Below are positions 9,150-18,285 of a DNA stretch of 64,000 bases, one piece after another (the first letter of the stretch is position 1; the number at the start of each line of letters is the position of its first letter). The DNA is taken from the NCBI GenBank assembly GCA_022763185.1, contig JALEGL010000006.1:124001-188000 (forward strand), read 5' to 3'. The notes beneath the pieces are model-generated. The model searched no databases. It was not told the origin of the DNA and worked only from the letters and a program-made list of their open reading frames with translations. The translations under genes and the position numbers were made by a program. Source of the DNA: a bacterium. Its GTDB lineage: Bacteria; Bdellovibrionota_G; JALEGL01.

Positions 9150-9476
9150 ATGTCGCGAAACATTAAAATTCATATTAAAAAGTTATGGATTCAGTTGAAT
9201 ATAAAACAGCGTTGGCTTAGTTATGCTTTGGGCTCTTATATCTTTGTTTTGTGTGTTGCGGCTTTTTTTGGTGATCAAGGTTTACTCAAAAGCTATCGTC
9301 TTTGGCAAAAAAAACAAATACTTGAGCAAGAGAACTACAAAATAGATGGTGAAATTAAAGATTTAAGTCAAAAAATTTATTATTTTAGAGATGACCTGCG
9401 TACTATAGAAAAGTATGCTCGAGAAGAATTAAAATTAAGCGGTCATGATGAAGTGAGGTTTGTTTTTAAAAATTAA
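9150..9476 (+). CDS. ftsB: Septum formation initiator, FtsB/DivIC family
   Basis: 108 aa, a bitopic membrane protein with a basic N-terminus, one helix (about residues 23-41), a coiled coil (about 50-72) and the family tail DDLRTIEKYAREELKLSGHDEVRFVF. FtsB links FtsL and FtsQ in the divisome. The gene lies 3 nt before the GGDEF gene. A perfect inverted repeat, TTCTAC-5 nt-GTAGAA (9124-9140), stands just upstream of the start, and no strong Shine-Dalgarno is visible. The family is short and poorly conserved, so FtsB rather than another DivIC-like protein is inferred from the tail motif. Confidence 0.75.
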   Translation: MSRNIKIHIKKLWIQLNIKQRWLSYALGSYIFVLCVAAFFGDQGLLKSYRLWQKKQILEQENYKIDGEIKDLSQKIYYFRDDLRTIEKYAREELKLSGHDEVRFVFKN

Positions 9477-9479
9477 ATA

Positions 9480-10988
9480 ATGGCTGAGCAAGGGTTAGAA
9501 AATCTAATTAAAATGGCGGTTGATGCCTGTAGTGCCAGAAGTGGTAGCTTTTTTGCTTACCAAAGTTTTGAAGATTGTTTCACCTTTTCATGTGGTTTTA
9601 GCTCAAGCCAGGTCTTAGATGAACGTCCACAAAAAAATAAAGGCATTTTTAAACTGGGACAACGAATTGATACACCTACCTGTATCACACAAACCAGAGT
9701 CTTGTATGACAGTAGACTATATAAGCAGCCAATACCTCTAAGTTGTGTCTGGCTGGTACCCATCAAAAAAAAAGAAGTTTTTTTAGGAGTGGTACTTTTA
9801 GATTTTTCTGAAAAAAAAGATATTTTAGAAAAAGTAGAAAGCTTCTTGAACTTTCTTTCTCAACAAATTGTTTATGAGTTTGACTATTCAAAGGAAAAAC
9901 AAAAATTTAAAAATTTTCAGAGAGAGCTTGCGCATTATGTTGAGGCAGGAGAGCGCTTGAATCGTTGTTTTCGTTTAGAGGAAGTGTATGCAAGTGCTAT
10001 CAGTTCTATCCAGAGGATGAGTCAATGTGATGAAGCTTATGTTATTGCTTACAATGAACATGATAATCAGTGCTGTTTGGTCATGAGCTTGCAACAAAGG
10101 ATCAAAGATCAGAGTTTTGATCTTGATTTTAGACAAAACTTGGTTTCTTGGGTGATAGAAAATCAAAAATCTTTATACTATGCAGATTACAAACTGCGCA
10201 GTGGGCGTTCAGTACTATTTCCAAACACTATAGACTATTCTAATGATTATGAGTCTGTTTATATTGTACCTTTACAGGTTCAAAAACAAAAAATTGGCGC
10301 AATAGTCATCATGCATAATAAAGCAGATGCCTTATCATTTGAACAAAGGCACATGTTGGAAGTTTTTTCTCAACACACTGCGGTAGCCATCAAAAATGCT
10401 AAAATGGTTGATCGCTTAGAAACTTTGGCCACCACAGACGGTTTAACAGGGATTTTAAATCACCGCTCTTTTCAGGATATTTTGGATGCTGAGTTATTGC
10501 GCTGTCAGCGGCACCCAGGAGATGTTAGTGTCGTTTTGCTGGATATTGATCATTTTAAACAGTTTAATGATCAATACGGGCATCCAGTAGGAGACGAAGT
10601 GCTTAAGTGCGTTGCCAAAAAGCTTAAGGAGTCCGTACGAAAAATTGATTATGTGTTTAGGTATGGTGGTGAAGAGTTTGCGTTAATTTTACTCAATACC
10701 GCTTCTAAAGAAGCTCATATTTGGGCTGATAGAATCGTTAAAGATATTGCCAGTACTCAGTTTGATCTTAAAGGCTATCAATTGAGCATTACAGTCTCCA
10801 TGGGGATTGCAAGTTTTCCTCAAAGCGCACAAGACAAGGAAAAGCTAATTTCTCAAGCAGATCAAGCTCTGTATCAATCAAAAATGAATGGACGTAACCA
10901 AGCGACTTTGTTCAGCCATGATATTGCTATTGAAAAAAATAAAGAAGAACAGCAAAGATCAGTTGACCTATTTTCTCAGTCGATTTAG
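9480..10988 (+). CDS. GAF and GGDEF domain diguanylate cyclase
   Basis: 502 aa with no membrane segment. Residues ~1-140 look like a degenerate GAF-like sensor, ~155-310 like a GAF domain, and ~325-480 form a GGDEF domain. The active-site loop is GGEEF (396-400). An RxxD inhibitory site (Arg387-Asp390) stands exactly five residues before it. The enzyme should therefore make cyclic-di-GMP and be product-inhibited. The input ligand is unknown. It lies between ftsB and xseA with tight spacing. A PilZ-type c-di-GMP receptor candidate lies at 27.6 kb. Confidence 0.9.
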   Translation: MAEQGLENLIKMAVDACSARSGSFFAYQSFEDCFTFSCGFSSSQVLDERPQKNKGIFKLGQRIDTPTCITQTRVLYDSRLYKQPIPLSCVWLVPIKKKEVFLGVVLLDFSEKKDILEKVESFLNFLSQQIVYEFDYSKEKQKFKNFQRELAHYVEAGERLNRCFRLEEVYASAISSIQRMSQCDEAYVIAYNEHDNQCCLVMSLQQRIKDQSFDLDFRQNLVSWVIENQKSLYYADYKLRSGRSVLFPNTIDYSNDYESVYIVPLQVQKQKIGAIVIMHNKADALSFEQRHMLEVFSQHTAVAIKNAKMVDRLETLATTDGLTGILNHRSFQDILDAELLRCQRHPGDVSVVLLDIDHFKQFNDQYGHPVGDEVLKCVAKKLKESVRKIDYVFRYGGEEFALILLNTASKEAHIWADRIVKDIASTQFDLKGYQLSITVSMGIASFPQSAQDKEKLISQADQALYQSKMNGRNQATLFSHDIAIEKNKEEQQRSVDLFSQSI

Positions 10989-10996
10989 CGTGAGAT

Positions 10997-12343
10997 GTGG
11001 ATTTATTTGAATACGCTGAAAAAACCCAGCAGCAAAAACAAGAAAAAAAAATAGACCCAGAGTCTCGTAAAATTTATGGGGTAGGAGAGTTGACCTCTGG
11101 TATCAAGCAGTTGTTAAAGCAATCCTACGGCATAAAAAAAATTTGGGTTAGAGGTGAAATTTCCAATTACAGGGGAAGACATCAATCAGGCCACATGTAT
11201 TTTAAGCTCAAAGATGAGCAAGCTGTTCTGACCTGTGTTTTTTTCCGCAGTGCCAATGCAAAGCTTAAATTTGAATTAAGTGAAGGCATGGAAATTATTG
11301 TTGGTGGAAGGATTGATCTTTGGGAAAAAGGCGGCAATTATCAATTCACCATAGAAGATGTGATGCCTGCCGGTGTGGGGGAACTTCATTTACGTTTTGA
11401 ACAACTGAAAAAAAAATTACAGCAAGAAGGTTTGTTTGATCAGAATAAAAAACAAACTTTGCCTCAAAGCGTAGAAAGTATTGGTGTAGTTACCTCAGCT
11501 ACAGGTGCAGTGATTCGTGATATCATTCATGTGGTTAGACATCGTTGCCCCTATGTTAAAATTTTATTGTACCCCGTTAGTGTTCAAGGTGATAACGCTC
11601 AGCATGAGATTAGCCAAGCCATAGAATGGTTTAATACGGTGGCTCGTGATCAGACAGATGTTTTAATTGTAGGTCGCGGTGGGGGGTCTATGGAAGATCT
11701 TTGGGCCTTTAATGAAGAAAAAGTGGCCAGAGCTATCAGTGAATCTAAAATACCTATTATCTCTGCTGTTGGACACCAAACAGATTTTACAGTGGCAGAC
11801 TTTGTTGCTGATCAAAGAGCTGCAACACCTTCTCAAGCAGCTGAGTTGGCAGTTCCAGATATGGTCAGTTTCTATGAAGAAGCGCAAGCCTTGATGCATG
11901 CCATGTTTGATTACATTGTATTGAAAAAAGAACATTTATCTCAGCGCCTAGAAAAACTATTAAAAGCCAGGGTGCTTCAAGATCCTTATGAAATACTTGG
12001 GATGAAAGTGCAGCGATTGGACCTACTTAAAGACAAGTTGATGCAAATGGGCAAAGAAAATGTGTTGGTCAAAAAACGCTTGTTTGAACATTATCCGATG
12101 AAATTAAAATTGTTGCTCGAACAGTGTGTGCAGCCTAAAAAAGCAAAGTTTGAGAATTTTGCTGGCCAATTGTCGGCTTTAAACCCTCTGGCTATTTTAG
12201 AAAGAGGTTACAGTGTGGTTAAAGATCAAAAAGGTAAAATCATAAGTAAAACGCAAAACTTAAAAAAAGAGGATATTTTACAGATCCATATGTTTAAAGG
12301 AGAGTTTGAGTGTCAAGTCACAAAAATCAAAAGCAACAATTAG
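10997..12343 (+). CDS. xseA: Exodeoxyribonuclease VII large subunit
   Basis: 448 aa starting at GTG, typical XseA length. An N-terminal OB-fold (KIWVRGEISNYRGRHQSGHMYF) is followed by the catalytic domain with GVVTSATGAVIRDI, VGRGGGSMEDLWAFN and SAVGHQTDFTVADFVADQRAATPSQAAE blocks. It degrades single-stranded DNA bidirectionally and needs XseB. The gene begins 8 nt after the cyclase gene. Its 3' end overlaps the next small gene by 34 nt, the position where xseB often sits, but that gene does not carry a recognisable XseB motif. Confidence 0.95.
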   Translation: MDLFEYAEKTQQQKQEKKIDPESRKIYGVGELTSGIKQLLKQSYGIKKIWVRGEISNYRGRHQSGHMYFKLKDEQAVLTCVFFRSANAKLKFELSEGMEIIVGGRIDLWEKGGNYQFTIEDVMPAGVGELHLRFEQLKKKLQQEGLFDQNKKQTLPQSVESIGVVTSATGAVIRDIIHVVRHRCPYVKILLYPVSVQGDNAQHEISQAIEWFNTVARDQTDVLIVGRGGGSMEDLWAFNEEKVARAISESKIPIISAVGHQTDFTVADFVADQRAATPSQAAELAVPDMVSFYEEAQALMHAMFDYIVLKKEHLSQRLEKLLKARVLQDPYEILGMKVQRLDLLKDKLMQMGKENVLVKKRLFEHYPMKLKLLLEQCVQPKKAKFENFAGQLSALNPLAILERGYSVVKDQKGKIISKTQNLKKEDILQIHMFKGEFECQVTKIKSNN

Positions 12344-12564
12344 AACAATTGACCCAACTTTACCAAGAGATTAGGAAACAGTCGGAAAATGTATTTGAAA
12401 TGCTGAATTTATTGGCAAAAGCTAAGGATGTTTATAAAGATTTGTTGACCAGTAAGAGCAAGAAGAACTTTTCCGTTTATAGGGTAGATGCAAACATCAC
12501 TAATTTAAGTGATGACAACTTAAAGTCTTTGGCGTTTGATTGGCAGAAATTTTATCAAGAGTAG
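12310..12564 (+). CDS. Small helical protein of unknown function at the xseB position
   Basis: 84 aa starting at GTG inside the end of xseA and ending 3 nt before the ATP-grasp gene. The N-terminal ~50 residues are glutamine- and charge-rich and likely a coiled coil. The C-terminus (NLSDDNLKSLAFDWQKFYQE) looks like a short conserved module. By position it could be a diverged exonuclease VII small subunit, but the typical LExIVxxLE pattern of XseB is not visible, so I assign no function. Confidence 0.55.
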   Translation: MSSHKNQKQQLEQLTQLYQEIRKQSENVFEMLNLLAKAKDVYKDLLTSKSKKNFSVYRVDANITNLSDDNLKSLAFDWQKFYQE

Positions 12565-12567
12565 GCA

Positions 12568-13449
12568 ATGAATTTTTTAGTTTTATCAAGAAATAAGTTT
12601 AATTATTCAAACAAGCGTTTTCATGAAGAGGCCAAAAAGCTGGATATTAAATTACAAGTTTGTGATCCAGCTGAGTTTGATATGGTCTTGGGTAAGCAAT
12701 CTCCTAATATTATTCGCCAGGGAAGAAATTTTCACCCTGTCGACTGTGTTATTCCGCGTTTAGGTGCGTCTATCACCAACTATGGTTTATCTGTAGTCTC
12801 TCAATTTGAAATGATGCAAGTACCGGTCTTAAATAGCTACTCTGCTATTTCAACTACCAAAAATAAATTGAGTTGTATTCAGCGTTTAAGCCAAAAGGAC
12901 ATTGACATTCCTAAAACGGTGATTATTAGAAAACCTAGTGAATTGTCATCAGCAGTTAAAACAGTGGGTGGCTTTCCAGTAATTTTGAAGTTACTCAGTG
13001 GTACACAAGGTATTGGTGTTATGCTGGTTGAAAACATTGCAAACATGCAAGCAACCTTGGATACCTTGTGGAGCCTTGGACAAGATATTTTAATACAAGA
13101 GTGTATTAAGGAATCTTTAGGCAAGGATCTACGTGTCGTCGTGGTTGGAGGTAAAGTGATTGCAAGTATGCGCCGACAAGCACGCATTGGTGATTTTAGG
13201 TCAAACTTTCATCGGGGTGGCCTGACAACAAAAATTGACTTGCCTGAAAGTATTAAAAAAATTGCCATTGAAGCCAGTGAAACTGTTAACTTAGAGGTTG
13301 CTGGTGTGGATATCTTGGAATCCGAACAAGGTCCAAGAGTGATAGAAGTGAACTCTTCTCCTGGTTTAGAAGGGATAGAAGGTTGCACAGGTGTTAATAT
13401 TGCAAAAATAATTTTGGAACACGCAATGAAATACAGTGAAAAAAAATAA
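12568..13449 (+). CDS. RimK-type ATP-grasp ligase
   Basis: 293 aa, close to E. coli RimK in length and layout. An N-terminal pre-ATP-grasp domain (PRLGASITNYG) precedes the ATP-grasp with PVILKLLSGTQGIGVML, the acceptor-site VVVGGKVIASMRRQA, and Mg-binding GVDILES...VIEVNSSPGLEGIE. RimK family members add glutamate to the C-terminus of ribosomal protein S6 or to related acceptors. No retropepsin-like protease partner gene lies beside it. The acceptor in this organism cannot be told from sequence. Confidence 0.85.
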   Translation: MNFLVLSRNKFNYSNKRFHEEAKKLDIKLQVCDPAEFDMVLGKQSPNIIRQGRNFHPVDCVIPRLGASITNYGLSVVSQFEMMQVPVLNSYSAISTTKNKLSCIQRLSQKDIDIPKTVIIRKPSELSSAVKTVGGFPVILKLLSGTQGIGVMLVENIANMQATLDTLWSLGQDILIQECIKESLGKDLRVVVVGGKVIASMRRQARIGDFRSNFHRGGLTTKIDLPESIKKIAIEASETVNLEVAGVDILESEQGPRVIEVNSSPGLEGIEGCTGVNIAKIILEHAMKYSEKK

Positions 13450-13470
13450 AGAGTGGTGTGAGTATTGGTT

Positions 13471-14370
13471 ATGGCAGAAAGTTTTTATGATATTTTAGGT
13501 GTAAGTAAAAACGCATCGGCACAAGAAATAAAAAAAGCGTATCGAGCATTGGCTAAAAAATATCACCCAGATGTCAATCAAGGTGATAAAGCTGCTGAAG
13601 ATAAATTTAAGCAGGTCACCGAAGCTTATGCAGTTCTCAGTGATGAGAAAAAACGCCAGCAATATGATGCCGTTGGGCACAATCAATTCAACTCTAATTT
13701 TGATTTTTCAGATTTTTTCCGTCAAGCCGGTGCAGGCGGTGGTGGATTTTCATCCGCTGGCGGCCCTGGAGGGCAGAGCTTCCGTTTTGATATGGGAGGC
13801 CTGGAAGATATTTTTGAACCTTTATTTGGTAGAGGCTTTGGTCAACAACGTCAAGCATACCGAGGCGCTAGTCAGCAACAGCAAAGCATGCCCGTCTATA
13901 AACTGGATATTGATTTTTTAACGGCTGTTAAAGGTGGTGAAGTTGACGTTAAGATTGGTAACAGTCAAAAAAAAATCAACATTCCTAAAGGCATAAAAAA
14001 TAAACAAAAGATTAGACTGGCCAAAGCCGTCAATCAACAGGATGCTGTAATTGAAATCAGTATTTTGCCCAGCTCTGTTTTTGAGCGCAAAAATGATACA
14101 ATTTACGTTAAGGCTAAAGTGAATGTTTTTCAAGCAATCATGGGAAGCGTTATTGATGTAACCACCATTGATGGCAGCAGTAAAATGACTTTGCCGCCTG
14201 GAACATCAGGTGGAACCAAAATGCGCATGAAAGGTAAAGGCGTCTATAAAAACAATGGCGAACGCGGCGATCAGATTGTAGAAATTGTCATTGAAGTTCC
14301 AAAAAAGATTGATGAACAATCAAAACAGCTCATTGAGCAGTTCGCTAAAAGAAATAATCTCAAGCCGTAA
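13471..14370 (+). CDS. DnaJ-domain co-chaperone, CbpA-like (no zinc finger)
   Basis: 299 aa. The J domain is at residues ~4-67 with His32-Pro33-Asp34. It is followed by a Gly/Phe-rich linker (~70-135) and two DnaJ C-terminal substrate-binding subdomains (~145-295). The CxxCxGxG zinc repeats of true DnaJ are missing, as in CbpA and other type II proteins. It should stimulate DnaK ATPase activity. A TTG six bases upstream is in frame, but [11 protein letters not shown] is the normal family start, so I chose the ATG. No dnaK or grpE is nearby. Confidence 0.88.
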   Translation: MAESFYDILGVSKNASAQEIKKAYRALAKKYHPDVNQGDKAAEDKFKQVTEAYAVLSDEKKRQQYDAVGHNQFNSNFDFSDFFRQAGAGGGGFSSAGGPGGQSFRFDMGGLEDIFEPLFGRGFGQQRQAYRGASQQQQSMPVYKLDIDFLTAVKGGEVDVKIGNSQKKINIPKGIKNKQKIRLAKAVNQQDAVIEISILPSSVFERKNDTIYVKAKVNVFQAIMGSVIDVTTIDGSSKMTLPPGTSGGTKMRMKGKGVYKNNGERGDQIVEIVIEVPKKIDEQSKQLIEQFAKRNNLKP

Positions 14371-14381
14371 AGAAGTGGGCC

Positions 14382-14675
14382 ATGACAGATAAAAAGAAGA
14401 GAGTCTTAAACAAAATAAAACAAAGCTCTTTTATGCAAAGTTTTGTCAAAGATATTCACTTGCTTAAACAGATGGTAGGCCTTGTTTTCAAAGGTAAAAT
14501 CAAGGTGTTTAGTGGAAAAACATACTTAAAACTTATTCTGGCCATTGGCTATTTTATATTGCCTACCGATATACTCCCTGATTTTATTCCTGTTTTGGGT
14601 CAAATTGATGATTTAACAGTATTCTTGTGGTTTCTTAGAAGTCTAAAAGTAGATATTAAAAACTTTAAAAGCTAG
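14382..14675 (+). CDS. DUF1232 (YkvA-like) membrane protein
   Basis: 97 aa. The signature of the DUF1232/YkvA family is plain: ILPTDILPDFIPVLGQIDDLTV within a hydrophobic C-terminal half that probably forms a membrane hairpin. The function of the family is unknown. It follows the DnaJ-like gene by 11 nt and seems to be the last gene of this plus-strand run. An A/T-rich inverted repeat ending in a T run (GCAAAAAT...TTTTTTTGC, about 14678-14701) just after the stop could end transcription. Confidence 0.8.
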   Translation: MTDKKKRVLNKIKQSSFMQSFVKDIHLLKQMVGLVFKGKIKVFSGKTYLKLILAIGYFILPTDILPDFIPVLGQIDDLTVFLWFLRSLKVDIKNFKS

Positions 14676-14779
14676 AGCAAAAATCTGTTATTTTTTTGCA
14701 ATTGGTCAAAATAGATCAACGAACTAAATTGTTTGGGACAAAATAGAGTAATAAGACTAAAAGGCTTTTACTGCTACTG

Positions 14780-16165
14780 CTATATAATTTTTGCGGCAAT
14801 ATTGTTGCCTTGTGGCAATGGGGCAAGGTGAAAGCCTGCTTTTTTGCAGGTGTTGTAAGCAATTCTTATCGCATTATTGACACTGCGTTCATCAGGATAA
14901 ACGTGTGGCATCATGGCCAGATGAAAATTTTTCAGCTTGCTCTGACAGTTTTGTAGTTTTTGATCGAAATTTAATGGAAAAACTGGCGCAGCTGTTGAGC
15001 TATGAAAAAGAAAAGTTTCACTTAAATTTTTATTAAAATTATAATCAGGAAACTTTTTCTTTAAATGTTGCATAAAAACCTGCTTCACTTGATCTTCACG
15101 CATCATGACCAATGGGTCGGTTTTTAAACTGTATTTGGTTAAATAAACAATATGGTCATTGTTATAGTGATGTTTGGGAATGAGCTTTGTATGTTCAATA
15201 ATACCAACAAAGGGAGACTCTTTGTCAGTGATGTTGAGCCAATACACAGGAGATAAAGATTTTTTTAAAATCAAGACCATGCAGTGTGCATGATAATAGT
15301 CTATGCTTTGAAGGTTTTGGCTTAATTGTGGATCAGCATTTTTTAAAATATTGGCTGATACATGTGTGGGAGTTGTTAAAATAAGATAAGGGTGATCAAA
15401 ACTGAAGCCGGTTTGTGTTTTGATGTTATGGATAACATTGTCTTGCGTTACGATAGATTCAATTTGATCCTCATAAATAATGTGAACATTGTTTTGTTGT
15501 AAATTTTCAATTAATGCCACAATAAACACTTCTAAGCTTCCAACAATATAGGATAAATGTTCAGCACCGGACTGTTTTCTGCTGCTCATGCGTTGTTTGA
15601 GCCGACCAATAAACCACGATAGAGGAATAGTCTTATAAATATCAGAAAACTTTCCTTGCATCATCGGTTGCCAAATGATTTCTGTGGCTTGTTTGCCAAG
15701 ATATTTTAAAAACCAATCGTAGGCAGGAACATTATGGTAGTTTTGCCAATTAAGAAATTTACCAAGAACGAGAGAGCAAAGACCAAAGCGAATACGGTTA
15801 AAGAAAGAAAGGGGTTTGAAATTGATAAGATCTTTGGCAGTTGTAAAAGGAAAAATATTCCCTTGATGTTCTAAGCCAACACTACTTTGAAAAGACTGAA
15901 ATTTTTGCTCAAGGTCAAGATAGTTGATTAAGTGTTTTAGCTCCGCATCTTCATTAAAAAAATGGTGGTAGAATTTTTCAAGTTTATAGCCATCATGTTC
16001 AAAGCATGAGAGTAGCCCCCCAGCTTGTGATGACTTTTCAATAATATATACCGGTCTATGACTTGATTTTAAAAAATAGGCACTGGCCAAACCTGTAATA
16101 CCAGCGCCAACAATAACAATGGGCTCAGAAATTTTTTTATTGGCGATCGTCGTCATACAAAGCAT
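14780..16165 (-). CDS. NAD(P)/FAD-dependent amine oxidase-like oxidoreductase
   Basis: 461 aa flavoprotein. The N-terminal dinucleotide-binding motif is IVGAGITGLASAYFL followed by EKSSQAGGL, as in protoporphyrinogen oxidase, phytoene desaturase-like and amine oxidase proteins. The C-terminal FAD contact appears as PDERSVNNAIRIAY. The middle includes FYHHFF, typical of the subgroup often found near polysaccharide genes. The substrate is unknown and no pathway genes adjoin it. An alternative Met four codons in would also leave the FAD motif complete. It lies 59 nt beyond the matrixin gene on the same strand. Confidence 0.8.
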   Translation of the reverse strand: MLCMTTIANKKISEPIVIVGAGITGLASAYFLKSSHRPVYIIEKSSQAGGLLSCFEHDGYKLEKFYHHFFNEDAELKHLINYLDLEQKFQSFQSSVGLEHQGNIFPFTTAKDLINFKPLSFFNRIRFGLCSLVLGKFLNWQNYHNVPAYDWFLKYLGKQATEIIWQPMMQGKFSDIYKTIPLSWFIGRLKQRMSSRKQSGAEHLSYIVGSLEVFIVALIENLQQNNVHIIYEDQIESIVTQDNVIHNIKTQTGFSFDHPYLILTTPTHVSANILKNADPQLSQNLQSIDYYHAHCMVLILKKSLSPVYWLNITDKESPFVGIIEHTKLIPKHHYNNDHIVYLTKYSLKTDPLVMMREDQVKQVFMQHLKKKFPDYNFNKNLSETFLFHSSTAAPVFPLNFDQKLQNCQSKLKNFHLAMMPHVYPDERSVNNAIRIAYNTCKKAGFHLAPLPQGNNIAAKII

Positions 16166-16224
16166 TGACTATACAATCTTTAGCCTACGAAAACTATTTT
16201 TTAAAGTTTATTATCTTACAAGTC

Positions 16225-17373
16225 TTAAGCTGCATGAGATAAACGTATTGATTTTCGTTGTATAATAAGCATGCTTAATACGGTTAAAAGTAACATAATC
16301 AAGGAAGGAGAGCTGTTGGATTGGCAAGCTTTTTTATCTGCAAGAGGATCTGTGGTGTTACTGTATTCTTCAGCGGCAGCATAAGGTGATTCAATCACAA
16401 TTGCATCTGAAACGATGGCTAAATCATTATCTTGATAGCTGTTGGCAACCCTTAAATCATAAGTTCCACTGGGCATGCCTAAAAAATTAAACTCAACCAA
16501 CATACTGTCACTGTCTTGACTAACGATTTTTGCTTGCAAGTCATCATTGTAAATCCCCACCTTTAAAGAAACCAATGTGGTGTTTCTAAAATTACTGCCT
16601 TCAATATTGACCTGATAAATATACTGGTTACTTAAGTTAAAGCTTTTTTGTGAAATGTGATCAACAGAAGGTTTGGGTAAGCTTTGGTTATTGTAAGCAT
16701 GTTGAGCTGCAGCAATATCTAAGGCTTCCAAATCCCGCCTAAATGTTTCTCCAGGTCCAGAAGCGTAAAACATGGTCGCCAAATAATGCGCAGTTGATTT
16801 TTCTGAAAAATTTTCTGAACTATGATCTATGCCAATTCCATGTCCAATTTCATGGGTAAAGATGTTTTGAATATCCATGATGTTGCCAGCATTTCTTTCA
16901 GTGGCACTGTTGATGACACCCCATTCAAAATACTGACCATTGGCATAAATATCCATATCCAAAATTTCATTGTTGGATGTTTTAAAGGTTTGTACGGTGA
17001 CAGCAATAACTCTTGAACTGGGTGCAAAAGATTGACTGGTCCAGTTGCTTTCTACCCATTTAATAGAGTTTTCATTGTTGTATCCGGTTCTGCTGATGGT
17101 TTTTGAACTTTGCTCATTAAACTTTAAATTGATATGGTCAATATTTTCCCAGCTTTGAAAAGCTTTGTTGATGGCTTGGCGTTCGCTTTCACAGGGTCCA
17201 TGGCTATCACAGCCACCGCTAAAGTTGTCACTGCCTCTAGAATCAATCACGTAATCTACAACGCTGTTATGCCAACGGGCAACACTACCATTGAAAGAAA
17301 TCATTTTAAATGCAAAAGCCCAGGGGCTGCTTAAAATAATGCTTATGATGAGGTAAAGTTGCGTATTGGGCAT
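16225..17373 (-). CDS. Secreted matrixin-family (M10-like) zinc metalloprotease with C-terminal anchor
   Basis: 382 aa from the chosen start. A signal peptide (first ~21 residues, ending SSPWAFA) is followed by a zinc-protease domain whose HEIGHGIGIDHS motif gives ligands His174, His178 and His184 and catalytic Glu175. A beta-rich IPT-like region (~240-340) follows. The tail has one Cys, a Ser-rich spacer, a hydrophobic helix and a basic end (QRKSIR), resembling Cys-type C-terminal sorting tails. The frame is open further upstream, but that would overlap the preceding gene and bury the signal peptide. The ATG here lies 4 nt after that gene's stop. Confidence 0.85.
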   Translation of the reverse strand: MPNTQLYLIISIILSSPWAFAFKMISFNGSVARWHNSVVDYVIDSRGSDNFSGGCDSHGPCESERQAINKAFQSWENIDHINLKFNEQSSKTISRTGYNNENSIKWVESNWTSQSFAPSSRVIAVTVQTFKTSNNEILDMDIYANGQYFEWGVINSATERNAGNIMDIQNIFTHEIGHGIGIDHSSENFSEKSTAHYLATMFYASGPGETFRRDLEALDIAAAQHAYNNQSLPKPSVDHISQKSFNLSNQYIYQVNIEGSNFRNTTLVSLKVGIYNDDLQAKIVSQDSDSMLVEFNFLGMPSGTYDLRVANSYQDNDLAIVSDAIVIESPYAAAEEYSNTTDPLADKKACQSNSSPSLIMLLLTVLSMLIIQRKSIRLSHAA

Positions 17374-17377
17374 GAGG

Positions 17378-17983
17378 CTAGTGAACCTCCTTTTCCATGG
17401 CTTCTTGAATATGGTGAACCATCTCTGATAGTTCCATGCTGTCATTCTCTACAGTTACAGCGTGTTCATGTTGATGTGTGTGGGCTTTGTGTAAGCCTTG
17501 AATTTGTTGGACAGCTTTATTTTGGACAAACTCCAATGATTTTGGCAGATGTCTTGAAACCATTTTTTTTCCAGACTGGGGGTCGGTGCTAACAATGTAC
17601 TTTCCCTGCGCCATGCCAACAACAGTAGGTGCGCCTTGATGGTTGCGTAAAAAAACCATGGTTTCTTCACCTTTTTTAAAGTGTGCTACGCCATGAACGC
17701 GCATTTGTACACCATTGGATTCTCCTCCAGGAATTTTCATAAGAACTTCTTTGGCGGGTTCACCTTTTACGGTCTGAGAGACGTTAAGTTTAACATAAGT
17801 GTAGATCATTTTATTTTCCGGATCCCAACTAGAGTAGGTGCGAGTAACTTTACCGACGCGGACAGCTTCTGACATATTCGTCATTTGAGCAGTGTCTAAA
17901 AATTCGACCAACGAGGCTAAGGCAGAGGGGACATTAAAAAGAATAAGAGCAGCAGCGATGAGGATTTTTGATATATTTTGCAA
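17378..17983 (-). CDS. Secreted protein of unknown function, partner of the matrixin
   Basis: 201 aa with a signal peptide (about 1-23, ending SALA). The mature part opens with a segment of short beta strands (EAVRVGKVTRTYSSWD, YTYVKLNVSQTVKG, IPGGESNGVQMRVHG, KKGEETMVFLRN) and ends in a histidine-rich helical region (HKAHTHQHEH). Its stop lies 4 nt before the matrixin start, so the two are an operon. I recall similar small secreted proteins preceding matrixins in myxobacteria, but cannot verify it here. A role as pro-domain, inhibitor or metal donor for the protease is speculation. Confidence 0.7.
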   Translation of the reverse strand: MQNISKILIAAALILFNVPSALASLVEFLDTAQMTNMSEAVRVGKVTRTYSSWDPENKMIYTYVKLNVSQTVKGEPAKEVLMKIPGGESNGVQMRVHGVAHFKKGEETMVFLRNHQGAPTVVGMAQGKYIVSTDPQSGKKMVSRHLPKSLEFVQNKAVQQIQGLHKAHTHQHEHAVTVENDSMELSEMVHHIQEAMEKEVH

Positions 17984-18285
17984 ATTTCCTCCTTTTCTAA
18001 CTATTTTAAATTAAAGAATTTTATTTAAAATAATCATTTTTTGTAACTTCTATACTTTAACTATATGCGTAAAAAAAGTGAAAATCAAGATAAAAGTAAA
18101 AAAAGTTTCCAAAAATAACAAAAGTTTACATTTTTAATGTTTTGTTTTGAGTTGGTGATATGTATAGGCTGTGCTATAGGCAAAATACAGTTGATTGCTT
18201 TTTAAATTTTTTTGTATCAAAAGCATGTATGGCCAGCAGTTTATTTACAACTATTGGAAGATTAAACGTTTTTTAAAGAAAGAGT
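17984..18285. promoter_or_regulatory. Divergent A/T-rich intergenic region
   Basis: About 300 nt separating the minus-strand matrixin operon from plus-strand gltX. It is very A/T rich with long A and T runs and must hold both promoters. A weak TTGATT...TATCAA pair (about 18193-18222) is the only -35/-10-like match I can see for gltX. On the minus strand AGGAGG just before 17983 is the ribosome binding site of the secreted partner gene. No coding sequence or clear operator is visible. Confidence 0.35.

Noticed and set aside
17374-17445. Longer N-terminus for the matrixin
   Set aside because: It overlaps the preceding gene, and the signal peptide begins at the ATG at 17373.
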